Shown here: one piece after another, positions 1-12,016 of the stretch
Layout: each line of letters begins with the position of its first letter
Numbering within the stretch: the first letter of the stretch is position 1
Assembly: GCA_038503065.1 (NCBI GenBank)
Contig: JBCAMK010000008.1
Span: forward strand, 558,001 to 622,000
Direction: 5' to 3'
From: Paragyromitra xinjiangensis
Lineage: Eukaryota > Ascomycota > Pezizomycetes > Pezizales > Discinaceae
Length of the DNA: 64,000 bases
The notes under the pieces: model-generated
The model's input: only the letters and a program-made list of their open reading frames with translations
Told to the model about the DNA's origin: nothing
Database searches by the model: none
Program-made: the position numbers and the translations under genes

Positions 1-1903
1 TGCTGATGTATGTACCTATGCAGAAGAAGTAGACGACGATGCAGTCGAGCGTGAAGCTCGTGGTCACTCAGTCAGGCAGTCAGGTTCCCTTCAAGCAGGA
101 GGCTAGCTGCATGCACAAGAGCTGAAGCTCTCCAGTGGCCTGCCGAGCCCCCTTCACTCAAACACTCCTATGCCGAAGCGAGCGGAATGTTGACCGAGCG
201 GGTTAGAGTTGCTGCGAGATTGCTGCGTCCTGGTGTTTTGGCCTCGAGATTCCCGGACAGGTATCGCGCGGCCATGGAACATGGCAACAACCGTTCCACG
301 CTGTGATTTGATTGGGAATTCCCCGCCCAATTTAAATCTAGGAAATCGCGGGGTAGACAGACATGATGTAGAACCCCCTCATCATGTCACGGTCACGAGG
401 TATCGGACTTCAGTTTCCCCCCAGGATTGAATTGCAGGTATTTTTCTGAATAAAAGTCTTGGATTTTATTGCATTCCTCTCAAAGCATGCGCCTTTGGAA
501 CCCGTGTAATAATTCACCAGTCACCGATAACCCGTTAGCCCGTGAAACATCATCAGAAAAACCAGTGAGACAGGACCTACAGATGAGGAGGGTGGAGGCC
601 ATCTGAATATGCTCATACAAGATGGTCTTAAACGGCTTGATACCGGCCTCAAGATGTTCCCAGTCCTCTATGGTACATACTCCGTCCAATACATACGTAT
701 ATTGACTCCCCGCCCGATCAGTTCTGAATTTCAGGGCGAAAAACCATTTCCATCAGGACCATAGATGTTAGATGTAAGATAAGAAGTGCAATTAAATAAC
801 AAGATGATATCACTGCGTGCAATTGGTGTTCGCCAAATCCTACACCTGGCTAGTTGATTCATAGTTCATCACTCGATGAAAGCTCTAGATGAGCATCAGG
901 AGCAGAAGAAACCTTCTTTATGGTCCCTTATCACCTAAGTTTTGCCCTGTTAGGTTCTTATTAGGGCTGGAGCTATAAGGTCCTTTTTTATCAAATAATA
1001 ACTATTTCCCTCATCGAACCCTGGGATTACCACTTGGCACTTTGTAATATCTAGCCACGACCTAATCACACTGCAGCCCAGAGAATAGAGGGACTGATTA
1101 TACACTCATTCGGAGCACAGGCCCCAAGTATAAACCCCCCCCCCCCCCCTTGTTCCAGGCTTTTATTTTCACCAGCACCGATTTTTCCATTGCTCCAGTA
1201 ATCTCTCTCTGCCTTCCATTATCTTTAGGTTTCCTTTCCATCAACCTCCTACGCACTCTTCTAACCCCCCCAGCCTCCATACCAGTACCATCATGTATCA
1301 ATACCTTCCAGTGCTTATCGTTAAACTCGTCCGTTCTAGGAAATGGGCGAAGTGGCAGGGCTAGAATGGCGACGCAAGATGGCTAATTAGAGCGTGATTG
1401 GCCCCAGGCGCTCTACCACCTTCTCCATAGCTAGATGTGTAAAAAAAGCTACACGTGATCATGGGCTATCACTCGAAGTATAGCGCCGCTCCCTAGTTCG
1501 TCTCAGGGCTCGCATGCACCATTTCGCTATACACCCTTGTCACATAACAACTTCATTATCCGTTCAATTAGGATATCTGCTTTGATATGTGTATTATAGC
1601 CTATCTACGTCTCAAATAGTCATAGCCCCCTGATATATGCTTCCCGGACTTGTAGATAAATGCGATTCCTAGTCGAGAACCTTGTCTTGAGTTTCCCCAG
1701 CAATATTTAGGGGAAATATTAAGATGGTTATCGGCTAAGAGAAATAATTTTGGGGTATTTTATGGGTTAGGGTTATCCATGGCTGAAGCTGTTAGCCGTT
1801 GAAGGAGCCTCAAAGGTGATCTCATCTCACACCACTTTAGAAAGCTTCTAACGCTAAAACCCTCATCGCTCTCCACTACGAGGGGAACTAAAATCACATC
1901 ATA
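1..1903. other. Intergenic region upstream of RTC5
   Basis: I see no convincing gene here: the open frames are short, overlap in several frames and show no recognisable motif or splice pattern. It holds a poly-C run of about 15 bases at 1135-1149. It also holds a telobox-like GGGTTAGGGTT near 1763-1775, about 130 bp upstream of the RTC5 start, which could be a promoter element (inference). Confidence 0.5.
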
Positions 1904-3829
1904 ATGGGCCAAGGCCAGTCCGGTGAAGTTCACAAGGCTACAGCAGGTATGCTCCGTTATTTCGTACCTCACACCACGATGCTGCTAGCTAATCACCCCA
2001 GCTTCTGCTTCTAGAGGAGCTCTCGCTGAAGCTTGCCGAAAAGTTCGTTCACAAGTGTTTTAGCGGTGTTGAGTTGTACAGCTTCAAAGATAACTTTCGT
2101 AGTCTCGCGGACAGCAATAATTCAGAAGGAGGGTTCCTATACTGGAACGAGGACACGCTCATACGATTCTTGTCAGTCCCGGATTGTCTGGATGTTGGCC
2201 CGGTGATATTCCAGTCAGTATCGTATACGGGCGCGTTTCCATTCCCGAGCTTGGCGCCAGCTATCCTAAACTTTGAGGCCTTGGTGAAGGTAGTAGCTAT
2301 TTATACGGGGAGGTATAAGAAGGTGCTCAAGCGGCACCCGGATCCGATAAAGCTTTTATTTCGCTCATTGGCAGTTTACGATCGTCAGGAGGGAGCCTTC
2401 AAGTCATCGCTTGACGCACAGAAAACGGATGGGGAAGGAGCTCAGGGGAAGAAAGCAGACGGCAATGTTGAATCCGCATTTGAATACTATGAGGATGATG
2501 ATGATGACGATTTATCGCTTGCGGCCTTGGATGCGCTGGACGCAATCGAGGTTTTTGGGCACGCTGAACGGCCAAATATCAATCACGCACGTATACCGCT
2601 AGAGAATCTGAGAAACCTTATTGCATTTCTACTGGTGGTGGCACCAGTGGAACCAAATCAACCTATTGCGACGTTTGCGGACCGGTTTGCTACGCCAGAG
2701 GCGTTGGAAGGGTTGCGTGAGACAGCTGAGTGCATCGTGAGGTCTTTTAAGAGTAGGGATGGAAAGGGTATTTTTTTTAGAGATTTTAGAACAACTGTTA
2801 AGAAATCAATGGTAGGACTTTTATTTGTGTTAGAATGGCCCAATCCATTTTAAGATTGAGTTGGGCTAATATGATGTTTTTGTTGATCGCCTTTAGCCAT
2901 ATCTTTTTGATGGATTGATACCAGTTTTTGAGCACTTTCTATTTAGCAAAAAAATCGACATGTCTAAAGCCATTGAGCCATTAGGAAGAACCACGGATCT
3001 AGAGCCGGTACTTATGGCTCCCGGAAAAATATTAGATATGGACCTCCTTAGTCAAATATCTTTTTTCATCAAGGGCGATCGGCTTTGGCGGCGGCTTCGG
3101 CTCCTATACGCCGGGTCTGAAGCAGGCTTCAGCATGGGGTCGTTCGAGACAAAAGTCTTGAAATGGGCTGCTCCAACAATCTTACTAGTCTCTGGCATGC
3201 GGATACCTCGGATTCCAGAAACTCATAGTCAAAAAGCTTTCTTTGATATATTACCACCGAGGAAATACCTATCTAGTGGAGACGTAGGCGAACGTCTCGT
3301 ATATGGAGTATATCTGAACGTCCCATGGCGAATTTCCCACAGAGACTGTTTCGGTGACCCTCAATCTTTCATCTTCCAATTGACGTCCACTCATCACGTC
3401 TTTGAAGCTTCGACAGCTTCAACTGAGTATGCTTACTTCAACCGCGACGATGGCATCGGCTTCGGCAGCCCCGTGCAAAAAATGAAATCCCACCAGCGAA
3501 GCCCATACCTCAATCTTGGCCCGGTGTCCCTTACTTTCGACCCGTCTCTCGAATTTGGTGTATTTCAGCACGTAGGGAGAGGCGGTGCGTTCCATACTAG
3601 CGACACTCGTGACGATGAATGGCAAGATATATTTGAGATTGACGAGATGGAAGTGTGGGGATGTGGGGGCGACGATGAGGCGGAGGCACAGAGGAAAGCG
3701 TGGGCATGGGAAGAAAGGGAAGCACTGTTGAGGCGACAAGTTAATTTAGGGAAGGATACGGAGGCGGATAGAGCTTTATTGGAGATGGCAGGGCTAATAG
3801 GCCAGAATAGGAGTGGTGGAAGTATATGA
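1904..3829 (+). CDS. rtc5: RTC5-like TLDc-domain protein (restriction of telomere capping 5)
   Basis: Three exons: 1904-1946, 2015-2811 and 2897-3829, with introns of 68 and 85 bp, giving about 590 residues. The start is the ATG of the N-terminus MGQGQS, typical of fungal RTC5 and a plausible N-myristoylation signal (Gly2). The second splice joins KKSM to PYLFDGLIPVFEHFLF, a conserved stretch of the family, and removes a frame that otherwise stops at 2853. The C-terminal half, from about residue 320, is the TLDc domain, with GDRLWRRLRLLYAGSEAGFSM and a long beta-rich region ending near FQHVGRGGAF. There is an acidic Asp run near residue 190. In yeast, Rtc5 is a TLDc protein linked to V-ATPase disassembly and to cdc13 suppression; the role here is inferred by homology. 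A charged tail (EAQRKAWAWEEREALLRRQ) follows the domain. Confidence 0.9.
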
Positions 3830-4299
3830 TTACAAGTACGCTGGAAAAATACACTTGGAGATTATCATGATTCCTATTCACGTTTAAAAATCCTTAGCTC
3901 TTACAATTTCTATACCCGTTCACAGAGTCAGGAACATTCCCTTTGTATGGTTCTACCAACCCAATAGGCCCCATACAAAATTTTGCAGCGCCTGTTCTAT
4001 ATAAGGATCTAAAGATAACATCTACGAACAAGATAGCAAATTGACGAGTGATAATTCGTGATTACACAGATGCTCGTACCCAGGCCCCCCATATACCTCT
4101 ACTACCCTCTACTCGCTACGGTATAAGTATCGATATTAATCCCCAGTGTAGTCACAGCTATTAAATTGGTATAACCCTTGCAGACTAGGAACAATATTGT
4201 CAACCGTCCGCCAACAAGCACATTTCAGCCACTGTTCCAAATCACTGTGCAGACAGCAGGCACCAGGCACACCAAATTTTGCGAAGTGAAAAGGCCCTT

Positions 4300-4829
4300 A
4301 TGGTGTATCTTTTCAGATCGACGCTGCGATCCCTCTCCTATACTCGACCCCAGTCTCCATCGAGGGCGCATTGGTTACTGGCCTCCGGTGGGTCTTCAAA
4401 TTTCATGCGGTTGTTGGCGTTGTCGCCCGGGGAGAATCCGACGGATGAAAAGGTGGACCGGATAGAATAGTGAGAAAATCTTCGCCGTTCAACTTGTGGT
4501 AGGCTAGCGGGTACTAACCAGCCCGGTAACAGGTATGCGATAGCTAAAGACGAGTTCGAGATTGCAGGTAGGTCATAATAGTTTAGTAGGTCCATGCACA
4601 CCGAATCAAAGAGAGGGACAGTCGAGGAAACAGAAAAAAAGTCGATATATGCCGCCGATAATCGTGCAACTGTCCGCGAAGAACTAGAGAAACTTGAGGT
4701 ACTCTGTAAAGAGACCATTGGTCTTCACCAGTTGAGCAAGGAGAGGAGGTTAAGAGGAGGGTTAGCCAGCAGATCCGAGAATTGAAGAGCGCTGCCGAAG
4801 AACTTAATAAAGCTGATCTAGAGGACTGA
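4300..4829 (+). pseudogene. Small, probably damaged gene (about 110 aa; mitochondrial-type N-terminus)
   Basis: I do not recognise the family with certainty. The N-terminus (LFRSTLRSLSYTRPQSPSRA) looks like a mitochondrial presequence. Downstream, YAIAKDEFEIA (exon 4533-4567) joins VEETEKKSIYAADNRATVRE (from 4622) cleanly, and a further coding-like stretch ends IRELKSAAEELNKADLED before a TGA at 4827-4829. Two defects are visible. The first exon (4300-4469, GTGAGA donor; branch site TACTAAC at 4512-4518) joined to exon 2 creates TAG exactly across the splice junction. Near 4740-4752 the natural frame (LSKE then EVKRRVSQQ) shifts by two bases within a GAGAGGAGG tract. An alternative 71-bp intron (4699-4769) would bypass the second problem but not the first. 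This is either a pseudogene, an assembly error or a gene with an unusual splice pattern. Confidence 0.45.
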
Positions 4830-5361
4830 AAGGGGTGCTAGTTATGGTTAAATCGATGCCACTGGATATACTGCATGTGTAGAGTATAGGTAAGTAATAT
4901 ATACTTGATATTTGTCTTATGTACTTGTATAACAGGCAGAAACTCATCAATGTGTTCCTCCTTTAATATGTCTAAATATTTCCACGAATATGAACAGAAT
5001 ACGAAAAATTTCAAATAAAATGCTCCAACTAGAATCATGTATCGTCCGACTTTTTTTCTATGCCAAAACACCAAGAAATCATATGAATTTGCCAAACCCA
5101 CCCCAAATAAAAGAGAAAAGAATGTGCATGAAGTTTAGAGGAAGAGAAAAGGTAAAAACGTAGACAAACGCACCGTTACTCCCAAAACCGTGACCCCATC
5201 CCAATTTTACAAGAAATGTGCAGAAACTAACCGAGAAAAATGCATCCCGTACGATCACCGTATGCAGTTGAGCGCAATAAAATAACGAAAAAGACATGTA
5301 ACAAGATGCCACAGGCAAACCTCCCGCAATGCACTTTATACAATAAATTCAAGCGATAATA
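4830..5361. other. AT-rich intergenic/3' region between the small gene and the USP gene
   Basis: The stretch holds no supported gene. It probably contains the 3' untranslated region of the minus-strand protease gene, whose stop is at 5362. The frames on the minus strand here are rich in Phe/Tyr/Leu codons from AT-rich DNA and look non-coding. Confidence 0.5.
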
Positions 5362-7347
5362 CTAAGGAACCAACCCTGGTACCGGAGCGTCGTGTTCGGG
5401 GGCCTCAGTAGAGTCACCAGCTCCTTGCTGCCGATAGAAAAGAAGATAGGCCTTCGCCTTGGCCACGACTTCCGGCGTGACCTTGCGTGCCCGATCGTCA
5501 TTAAGATGATACCATTCGTTTTGATATTTAACATAGGCATAGTAATGACCGGAATTTGCTCTGTATGCCAAGTAAGCTTTGACGTCGAAAGTAGAGGTAA
5601 AAAATTTGATCTTACCCAACTCCTTGATGAACAACAACAGCATAAAGGTCGTACAATACTTTTAGACGCCCATCTTCTTCGGTTTCATCCATCCAACGTC
5701 CCATATCGAGACCTTCTAGAGGAAACTTAACGTGTGCATCGACTTTCAGCTTACCGCCGTGGACTGCATTTCTCCGCCAGCGAAATCGCTTTAAATGAAT
5801 ACATAATATTTGTGGTAATTCACCAAACTTAAATGCCTTCGAAAAGCCTGTATCCGAGCCACAAGACAAACAAGAACGACCAGTCCCCCCGTTTGTGGAC
5901 GAGGCGGCTGATATGGGTGGTGATGGAGAACCTTCGAGTTCCTCAGCAGAAGAAAATAAGTCCAGACAATCTTCTATCGTAACCGTCTTTTGTGGTTCGG
6001 TTGATTTAGCTTGGAGTAGAGAAAGATCAGGAATTACGAGACTTAGATCCAAGAAAGGATCTGCTTTGATGGTGTAGTCCTCGCACGATAAACACACTAT
6101 CTATGTTGGTGGTTAGCGACAAGTGTTTCGCGGGGGAAGAAATCCCTACAAAGCACGGATGAAAGGGGCTGCTACCTTATTCCACAGTATACCACCGAAA
6201 ACTAGCTGAACGATGGTATCTTCTATACGAGCTGAACCTAATCTTCCTGAATCGAGCTCATCAGATTTTCCTATCTTTTCTGTGATGAGCTCGTTTTGCA
6301 TTCGCTCTAAGGCACACTGCTTAGATTTAGCAAAGATCTATGAAGTGAATAGGGAAAGATGGTACCCTTAGAAACTCTTGAGCATCATGTTGCTCATAAC
6401 GTTCCTGGAAAAGTGGCAAGACAGCAGCTACAGCAGTTGCAAATGCATGCGGGGAAACAACTGAGGAAGATTTAGATATTCGACGTGGACGTGAGGGGTT
6501 TTTGGGATGCAGGGGGCTTTCGCATGGCGGTTCATCATTCCACATCAACTTCAACAAACGAGAAAATTCATCACAAAGGTTTCTAAATTAGATTAGTAAA
6601 CACTATGCGGTATAATAATGGAGAGAAAGCGTACACATCTGTTGGGACAGTAATTTGTTCCTCTAACTGAGCAGCCCTTCGGGTCCTCGGTCTTGCCATA
6701 TGCATTTGAACTTGAATTGCTGCATCTTCCTTCCGTCCACTACCCTCAACATTTTCTTTGCCTTGTGTTTGTGTTTGCCGCTCCAAGAAATAGTCCCTTA
6801 GCGGTTTCGTATGACTGAGAGCCTGAATCACAGCGTTGTTGTAACACGTATTTCCAAGATTTTTCAGGCCGACAACTTTTACTCGTTTTGGCGGCGGAGG
6901 GTTAGAACTCGCGTCGCTTTTTGAATCATAGCCATCTTCATCAAACACTGCTCGTTTCTTTCCTTTTTTGTCCTTGTACGTTTTTTTTGGCAGTCGACGC
7001 TTTGGCCTCACCAAAATAGCCCCGTTTGATTCTATCGGCTCATCGATGAAACCCATACTGAGATTTGGTTTTCTCGTAGGCTCCTCATCCGCTGCTGAAT
7101 CTTCTCTAGTATCTTCGGCAGCGGTGAAGGATTCGGGGGGTGAAAGGGTGCCCGGCTGCTCGATAGGAACTTGGAGATGGGAAAGTGCGAGGTCATCGAG
7201 ATTCGTGACAGAGGAATCGGCTGAGGGGAAAGCTACTGATGGAGACGGAGACGGCAAGGAATGCACGGGTTGGGGGAAGAGTGACGTCGTGATCATGGTG
7301 TTTGTTTCGATCCTTCTCTTTGCCTCCCCCAACTCCGAAGTCAGCAT
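5362..7347 (-). CDS. Ubiquitin-specific protease (UCH/USP family, C19)
   Basis: Five exons on the minus strand: 7347-6635, 6582-6366, 6319-6176, 6100-5616 and 5560-5362, about 585 residues. The Cys box GLKNLGNTCYNNAVIQAL puts the catalytic Cys near residue 168. A QHDAQEFLR motif follows. The zinc-ribbon-like cysteines CLSC and CLSCGSD surround DPFLDLSL and HLKRFRW. The His box ANSGHYYAYVKYQNEWYHLND is restored by splicing out 5615-5561. Together these mark a deubiquitinase that cleaves ubiquitin from proteins. The N-terminal 160 residues are Ser/Pro-rich with a basic, NLS-like KKTYKDKKGKKR; no zf-UBP finger is visible, so assignment to Ubp8 or another named USP is not supported. Intron 2 could use either of two acceptors (28 or 46 bp intron); the 46-bp form gives a more natural EFLRQCALERMQNEL join. 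Confidence 0.88.
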
Positions 7348-9233
7348 ATTTATGTCTCAAGGGTTGAGCCTCTTATCCATCCTTGTCTTTTATTCCCTTG
7401 CTTAAATTTATTCTTACTTCATGGGATGTTGAATGAATTGAACAGGAAGAAGAAATAAAATAGAAGGAGGATATAGCGAACAGGGCATCAAACATTGAAA
7501 TTCATTCTTTTATTCTTTATTTCCCTGTAACGGTGTGTGTGGTTGTTGTCTTCACGGTGGCTTCAGTGACGACCAGCACAAAACGAACGAACGGAACAGC
7601 AGCGTTGAGAAGCCGTTGGCCGTCAGAAGGCTGCCCAGGACTTGACAAGCTGCCTGGCCAGACACTGTGTAGATCTCACCACCGCAAAAGAATGCAGGAG
7701 ACAGACTGAATAGAGGGGGTGGTGGGAAAAGAAAATTAATGAGCGGATGTGCACAAGCAGCAGAGAAATAGTGCACGCCAGACCACAGCACAGAAGAGAC
7801 GAGGGGGAGGGGCGTATGCTTATTGCAAGTGGGAGTGTGGGAGTGTGTTGCGGAAAGGTACCTAGCCAGGGAATGAGGCTGCTCCGCGAGCGCTGTTGGC
7901 ACACGGCGACACCATACAACCGTGCAGAAAGACCGGAAAAAAAGGGAGGCGAAAACCCCACCGGAGTCAACCAGCTATGTCGACCCACCAAACAAGCTAC
8001 TTTAGATAATTGCTTTTGGCTCAGATCTTGGTAAATAGTTAGGACTTCTTGCTGTTCTAGAAGAAGATAAAGAAAAGCTCTCCCCCCGCTCAGCTGCGGG
8101 TGTCGTTGGATGAATTTCAAACAGGCGGCTCCGCCAGCCCAGGGCCTTTACATACCCCAAAGTTGCTTTGAAATGCTTGAATAAGTAACAACTACCATGA
8201 TTCTCCAGGGGCAAATCAAACTAGCATTTGCAAAAATAAGAACGCTTATGATGTACGGATTTATAAGTAAGCTACTTGCTAGCAAGCAAAGGTGACGAAA
8301 ATCGAACCCTAACCCCCCATCTCTGGTGTGATTCACCACCGGTTATCTGGCAATAGAACACTCATAAGAAAACAGTCGGAAACCCCAGAGGGGCACATGG
8401 GTCCTAAGGCTCGAAAGGAAATTTTCGTAGGAAAAAAATATATAATAGCAACTGATGTAAAAGAGGTTATCCCAAAGTTAGAGCTTCTAGTACTCATAAT
8501 ATTTGCAAAACGTCGCATGGTCAGTAGTAATTTTGGGTATGCACCAGATCCAGTTGATACGGAAATTCAGCCCCACTTCGTGGAGTATAATGTTCCGTCC
8601 TAAACTTAGCAGCCTGCATCCTTTTAACTGCGTGGTATATCCTAGTGGTGTTTGTCGTAGCGAATCTTTGTTTTTCTGAAGGCTGTTCGTGTTTCTACTC
8701 ATACTCTTGCATCTGTGAATCGCACGTTGTGTGCTGCCAGGCGTGTTTGGAACGAAGCTATATTGACTAAGCAGATAGTTGGGTTTAATTCGGAATCCTA
8801 TAGCACTCACTTACCTATTCTCTTGACTGGAGCTGGACTATTAAAAGTTTGACAAATCATGTATTCAATCACGCACGCCCAGTTTCCCGGCCTTCATGAT
8901 AGGGCCAGTAGTAATCAGATCCATGTTGCTTATGCAAGTCGAGATTCGTGACCATGAAGGATCTCGTTGGCTCACGTATATATGGAATACAGCACACCAA
9001 TTTCTGGGACTCGTTGATGGTTTTTTTTTTTGAGATGGTCATTTTTTTTCGTTAGCGAATAGCTGCTAACTTTACTTTGTTATAACTAGTGGCTCACAGG
9101 GAGCCGGGTCCTAGATCCTTTCGTATCTTATGCAGAGTCTACGAACATATTAAACAGACAAAAACAAGCTTATTGATCCAGGATCTATAACTACATGCAG
9201 GGACCAGGATTTTTCTTGCGAAATCCATTAGTA
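7348..9233. other. Intergenic region
   Basis: There is no supported gene. Frames at 7552-8120 (minus) and 8328-8810 overlap on opposite strands, have no domain, and look like chance ORFs. The likely promoter of the protease gene lies just above 7347. A CGAACCCTAACCCCCC telobox-like tract is at about 8304-8319. Confidence 0.5.
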
Positions 9234-9347
9234 CAAGCGCACGGGGGGGTGAAGTTGGAACGGCCAGGATGTTCAGCCACAAAGATTAAGCTACAAAAAA
9301 CGATTTTTCAGCACCCTTGCCGTTCCAACTTCACCCCCATACGCTTG
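9234..9347. mobile_element. MITE, 114 bp, TA target site
   Basis: Terminal inverted repeats of about 30 bp run from CAAGCGCACGGGGGGGTG at the left to CACCCCCATACGCTTG at the right, with GAAGTTGGAACGGC continuing both arms. TA dinucleotides flank it at 9232-9233 and 9348-9349. The loop is only about 50 bp, so it cannot encode a protein. TA duplications suggest mobilisation by a Tc1/mariner/pogo-type transposase (inference). Confidence 0.8.
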
Positions 9348-9645
9348 TAAGGTAATGTTCAAGTTCTATAGCTATAGATCTATAACCTGCTTTTGGCCAC
9401 TCACAACAATCAGGACAGGCCAGCATACCCATGCCACGGCAACTATCTGGCAGCCAGCTCACTACATAAATTTTATGTTGACATTTCTTAAACAAAAAGC
9501 ACTAGGTCTTTCTTGGATTTAGTGAACTTTTGATTGTTCCCGGACGGGTGGGGTTCTTGAAATTCTGATCCGCTTCTCGAGAGCGGGAGACATTATTATT
9601 ACTATTATTATTAGGGCAAAGATTTAATCTACCCTTGACAGGTAA

Positions 9646-10002
9646 GGTTTAATCTGCCCTTCGGGTTTAATCTACCCCAAGGCTCGCTCTTTTTTTTCCT
9701 ATGTACCGTGACCTCCACCCACATTCCTGGCTACTACAACTTCCTCCCAGGCTCCGGATAAAGGCACATCATTTGCAAGATTGTCAGGCTGTCTACAGTA
9801 AGTACATAAAGCACAGCAGAAGGGCTGCCTCACTTTTGTGCTTCGCTGCTGGTAGGAGATAGATTGCACCCCTAGATACAAGATCTCATTGGAAAGGAAC
9901 CGCTTGTTTTATGGATGGCAGCCATGATGGGAAGTGATGAATTGTGTCGAAAAGAGATACAGTTTCATGGGGGTAGATTAAACCCGAAGGGTAGATTAAA
10001 CC
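9646..10002. mobile_element. Inverted-repeat element, about 357 bp
   Basis: The left arm GGTTTAATCTGCCCTTCGGG continues as TTTAATCTACCCC. The right arm GGGGGTAGATTAAACC continues as CGAAGGGTAGATTAAACC. The arms are about 34 bp with one or two mismatches, and each is itself an internal repeat of GGTTTAATCT(A/G)CCC. A further copy of the motif sits just outside at about 9622-9636. The target duplication is not clean (TA left, TT right). No coding capacity is visible. Confidence 0.6.
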
Positions 10003-10697
10003 AATCACGGCGTGAACAAAACCAAGAGGGAATAATATTAATTAAGGTGAGTAATATATATAGATCCAACAGCACCAAGCTCTATAAGATCATCCGAGGA
10101 TGAAATTACTTTAGTAGTTTGCGCAATTAATACTATTAATATTTTACTTAGCCAGGTTTTATTTACGACACAGATGGTCACTCGATTGATCTAGCACCCA
10201 CCAACAACTCGTTCCTACCAGACTCGTTCCTACCAAATTCGCCTGGAGCTCTATTACCCCATCGATCGCCTAGTATGAGTTGCTCCGCCTATCGGGGCCA
10301 ATGTTGTGGTCTAAGATATCGAAGGAACTTAGTGGATTCCTACAGAGTCTTATTACGGACCTTGCAACTGAGCTAGATGGCCTTTTAGCATTACCACCGT
10401 CTTAGCAATAGAGAATAATTCTAAACAGACAGAGATGAGCAACAGCTAACGAGGAAATAGTAGAATGGTATCATTATGCATTGCTGTCTCCTGTTTCCCC
10501 ACACCACACCTTCACAATTTCTCCGGTGCATCCCCCACCGGGGAGTCTAGCTTCCAATGAAAGCAACTTTTGCGTCTATCGTAGGCAATGCTCTCGGAGT
10601 GAGAAAGACATAGAATAACCCATAAAGTCCCAACGCCGTAGCCCCAAACCAATGTAAAAACGGGACCAGGAGTTCAAGGGTCATGACTGCCCGTAAC
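10003..10697. other. Intergenic region downstream of the glycosyltransferase gene
   Basis: No gene is visible. A short direct duplication (ACTCGTTCCTACCA at about 10205-10235) is the only structure I notice. Confidence 0.5.
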
Positions 10698-12016
10698 TCA
10701 ATCCGCATATACTCTATTCAAGGTGTCAGCGTTGGCCATACCCTTTGAATAGGAGGAGGTACAGACCTTCCGACGACGTGCAAAGTCGGTGTAAAATCCT
10801 CTCCAGATTTCTTGGTCGCTACAGTCTTTATCTGTCGAGCCGTCTTTATCCCAACATTTAGGTTGGTTTTCTGCCAGGACACCCTCCGACGCTTGAATCC
10901 AAGGCTTTTGAGTTTTTAGTGCTGCCACGGATCTTCAAAAGAATAGCTCGAAAAATACCTTTGGTACAGGCCAATCCGAAAAGTGCAGATATTTCGCCTC
11001 CTTTAAGATCTTTTTACCATCCCATACCTCCTCTGAGCTACCAAGGTATTTAGCATGGCTCTTGGGCTCGGACTTATACTCGCCCGTGAGAAGGTTGTAG
11101 GGGCGGTGCGGTAGAATGAGACAACTGTCTCCGTAAAGAGTATTTATCACCTCCATGTCGTATTCGTTTTTACCCGCGGCATCGATGGCTTTCATTACGC
11201 GATCAAACTCAAACTCGGAGGGTTGGACAAGCATGAGCTGAGCGGATCGCACCCGATCTTTAGGATCAAGCCAGTACGCCCTTGCAGCTGCCATGGGAGA
11301 TAGGGGAAGTAAGAAGAGTTCGTCCATTGACTGTTTGTCAAGTCAGCTATGATATAGACCGCACAAGAGGAGGAACAAACCTGCAGCAGGTTTGCGTCTG
11401 AATCGAGATGCAAGACGCGATCATACTCAGTTTGATTCCAAGCAAGAAGTTTGGTATAGCCTTCGGCCCAAGTCGCTAATCATTCCCATTAGAACTTATC
11501 GATCTTAGACAACGGTTGTGGGGGGGAAGCACCATCTGCCGAATCCTTCTTCTGGACCTTAATTGGCTTTAGAATAACATGGTATTTATCCCTCGCAGTC
11601 GCTAACAGCTTTGTCTGTACTGAGCTACTCTTGCCGACATCTGCCGACCAAGTATCAGGGTAGAGAAGGACCCTGTCCGCTTTACTGTCTGTTTCGCTCA
11701 GAGAAGCAAAGATCAAAACAGAGTTGCAAAGGTAATCTGGGACAGTGACGTATTGTAAATATGCGAATCTACTCCAGTCAGTTGTCGTCTGCGTGAGCCG
11801 CGAGTTCTCTGGGACTGCCCCAATTTCTAGGGGAGATGTGGCCCCAGATTCGGGGTCGGATAGTCGCGACTGCTGTATACAGCGCATCGCTGATTGCGCT
11901 GTTTCTGTGTACGGCCACAGTAGAAGCACAGTACAAACTAGCAAAATTATTGCAACCGCCAATTTCAATGTTCGTAGTTTCGGGCCCGATAGAGATCGTG
12001 TATTAAAGGCGTCCAT
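10698..12016 (-). CDS. Type II membrane glycosyltransferase (GT8/GNT1-like)
   Basis: Four exons: 12016-11533, 11475-11381, 11330-10959 and 10904-10698. They total 1158 nt, 385 residues; all introns are 49-57 bp and several have good branch sites. The short cytoplasmic N-terminus is followed by one membrane span (residues about 17-37, LKLAVAIILLVCTVLLLW), as in Golgi type II enzymes. The catalytic region contains YDRVLHLDSDANLL with a DSD metal-binding motif near residue 185, then HFSDWPVPK spliced to PWIQASEG. That join is diagnostic: read-through of the last intron would give a premature stop. The family includes yeast Gnt1, an N-acetylglucosaminyltransferase; donor and acceptor here are not determined. 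The C-terminal CWDKDGSTDKDCSDQEIWRGF is typical of fungal members. Confidence 0.85.

Noticed and set aside
6338..6365. A 28-nt ultra-short intron in the ubiquitin protease gene
   Set aside because: GT..AG ends fit, but an alternative acceptor 18 bases on gives a 46-bp intron, in line with all other introns, and a better protein join.
7552..8120. Overlapping minus-strand ORFs of 116-165 aa
   Set aside because: No domain, no splice support, Cys/Leu/Ser-rich composition typical of chance frames in an intergenic region.
10933..10958. A 26-nt intron in the glycosyltransferase gene
   Set aside because: It leads to an immediate stop; the 54-bp intron 10958-10905 with branch site CACTAAAAAC joins conserved sequence (PK to PWIQ) in frame.
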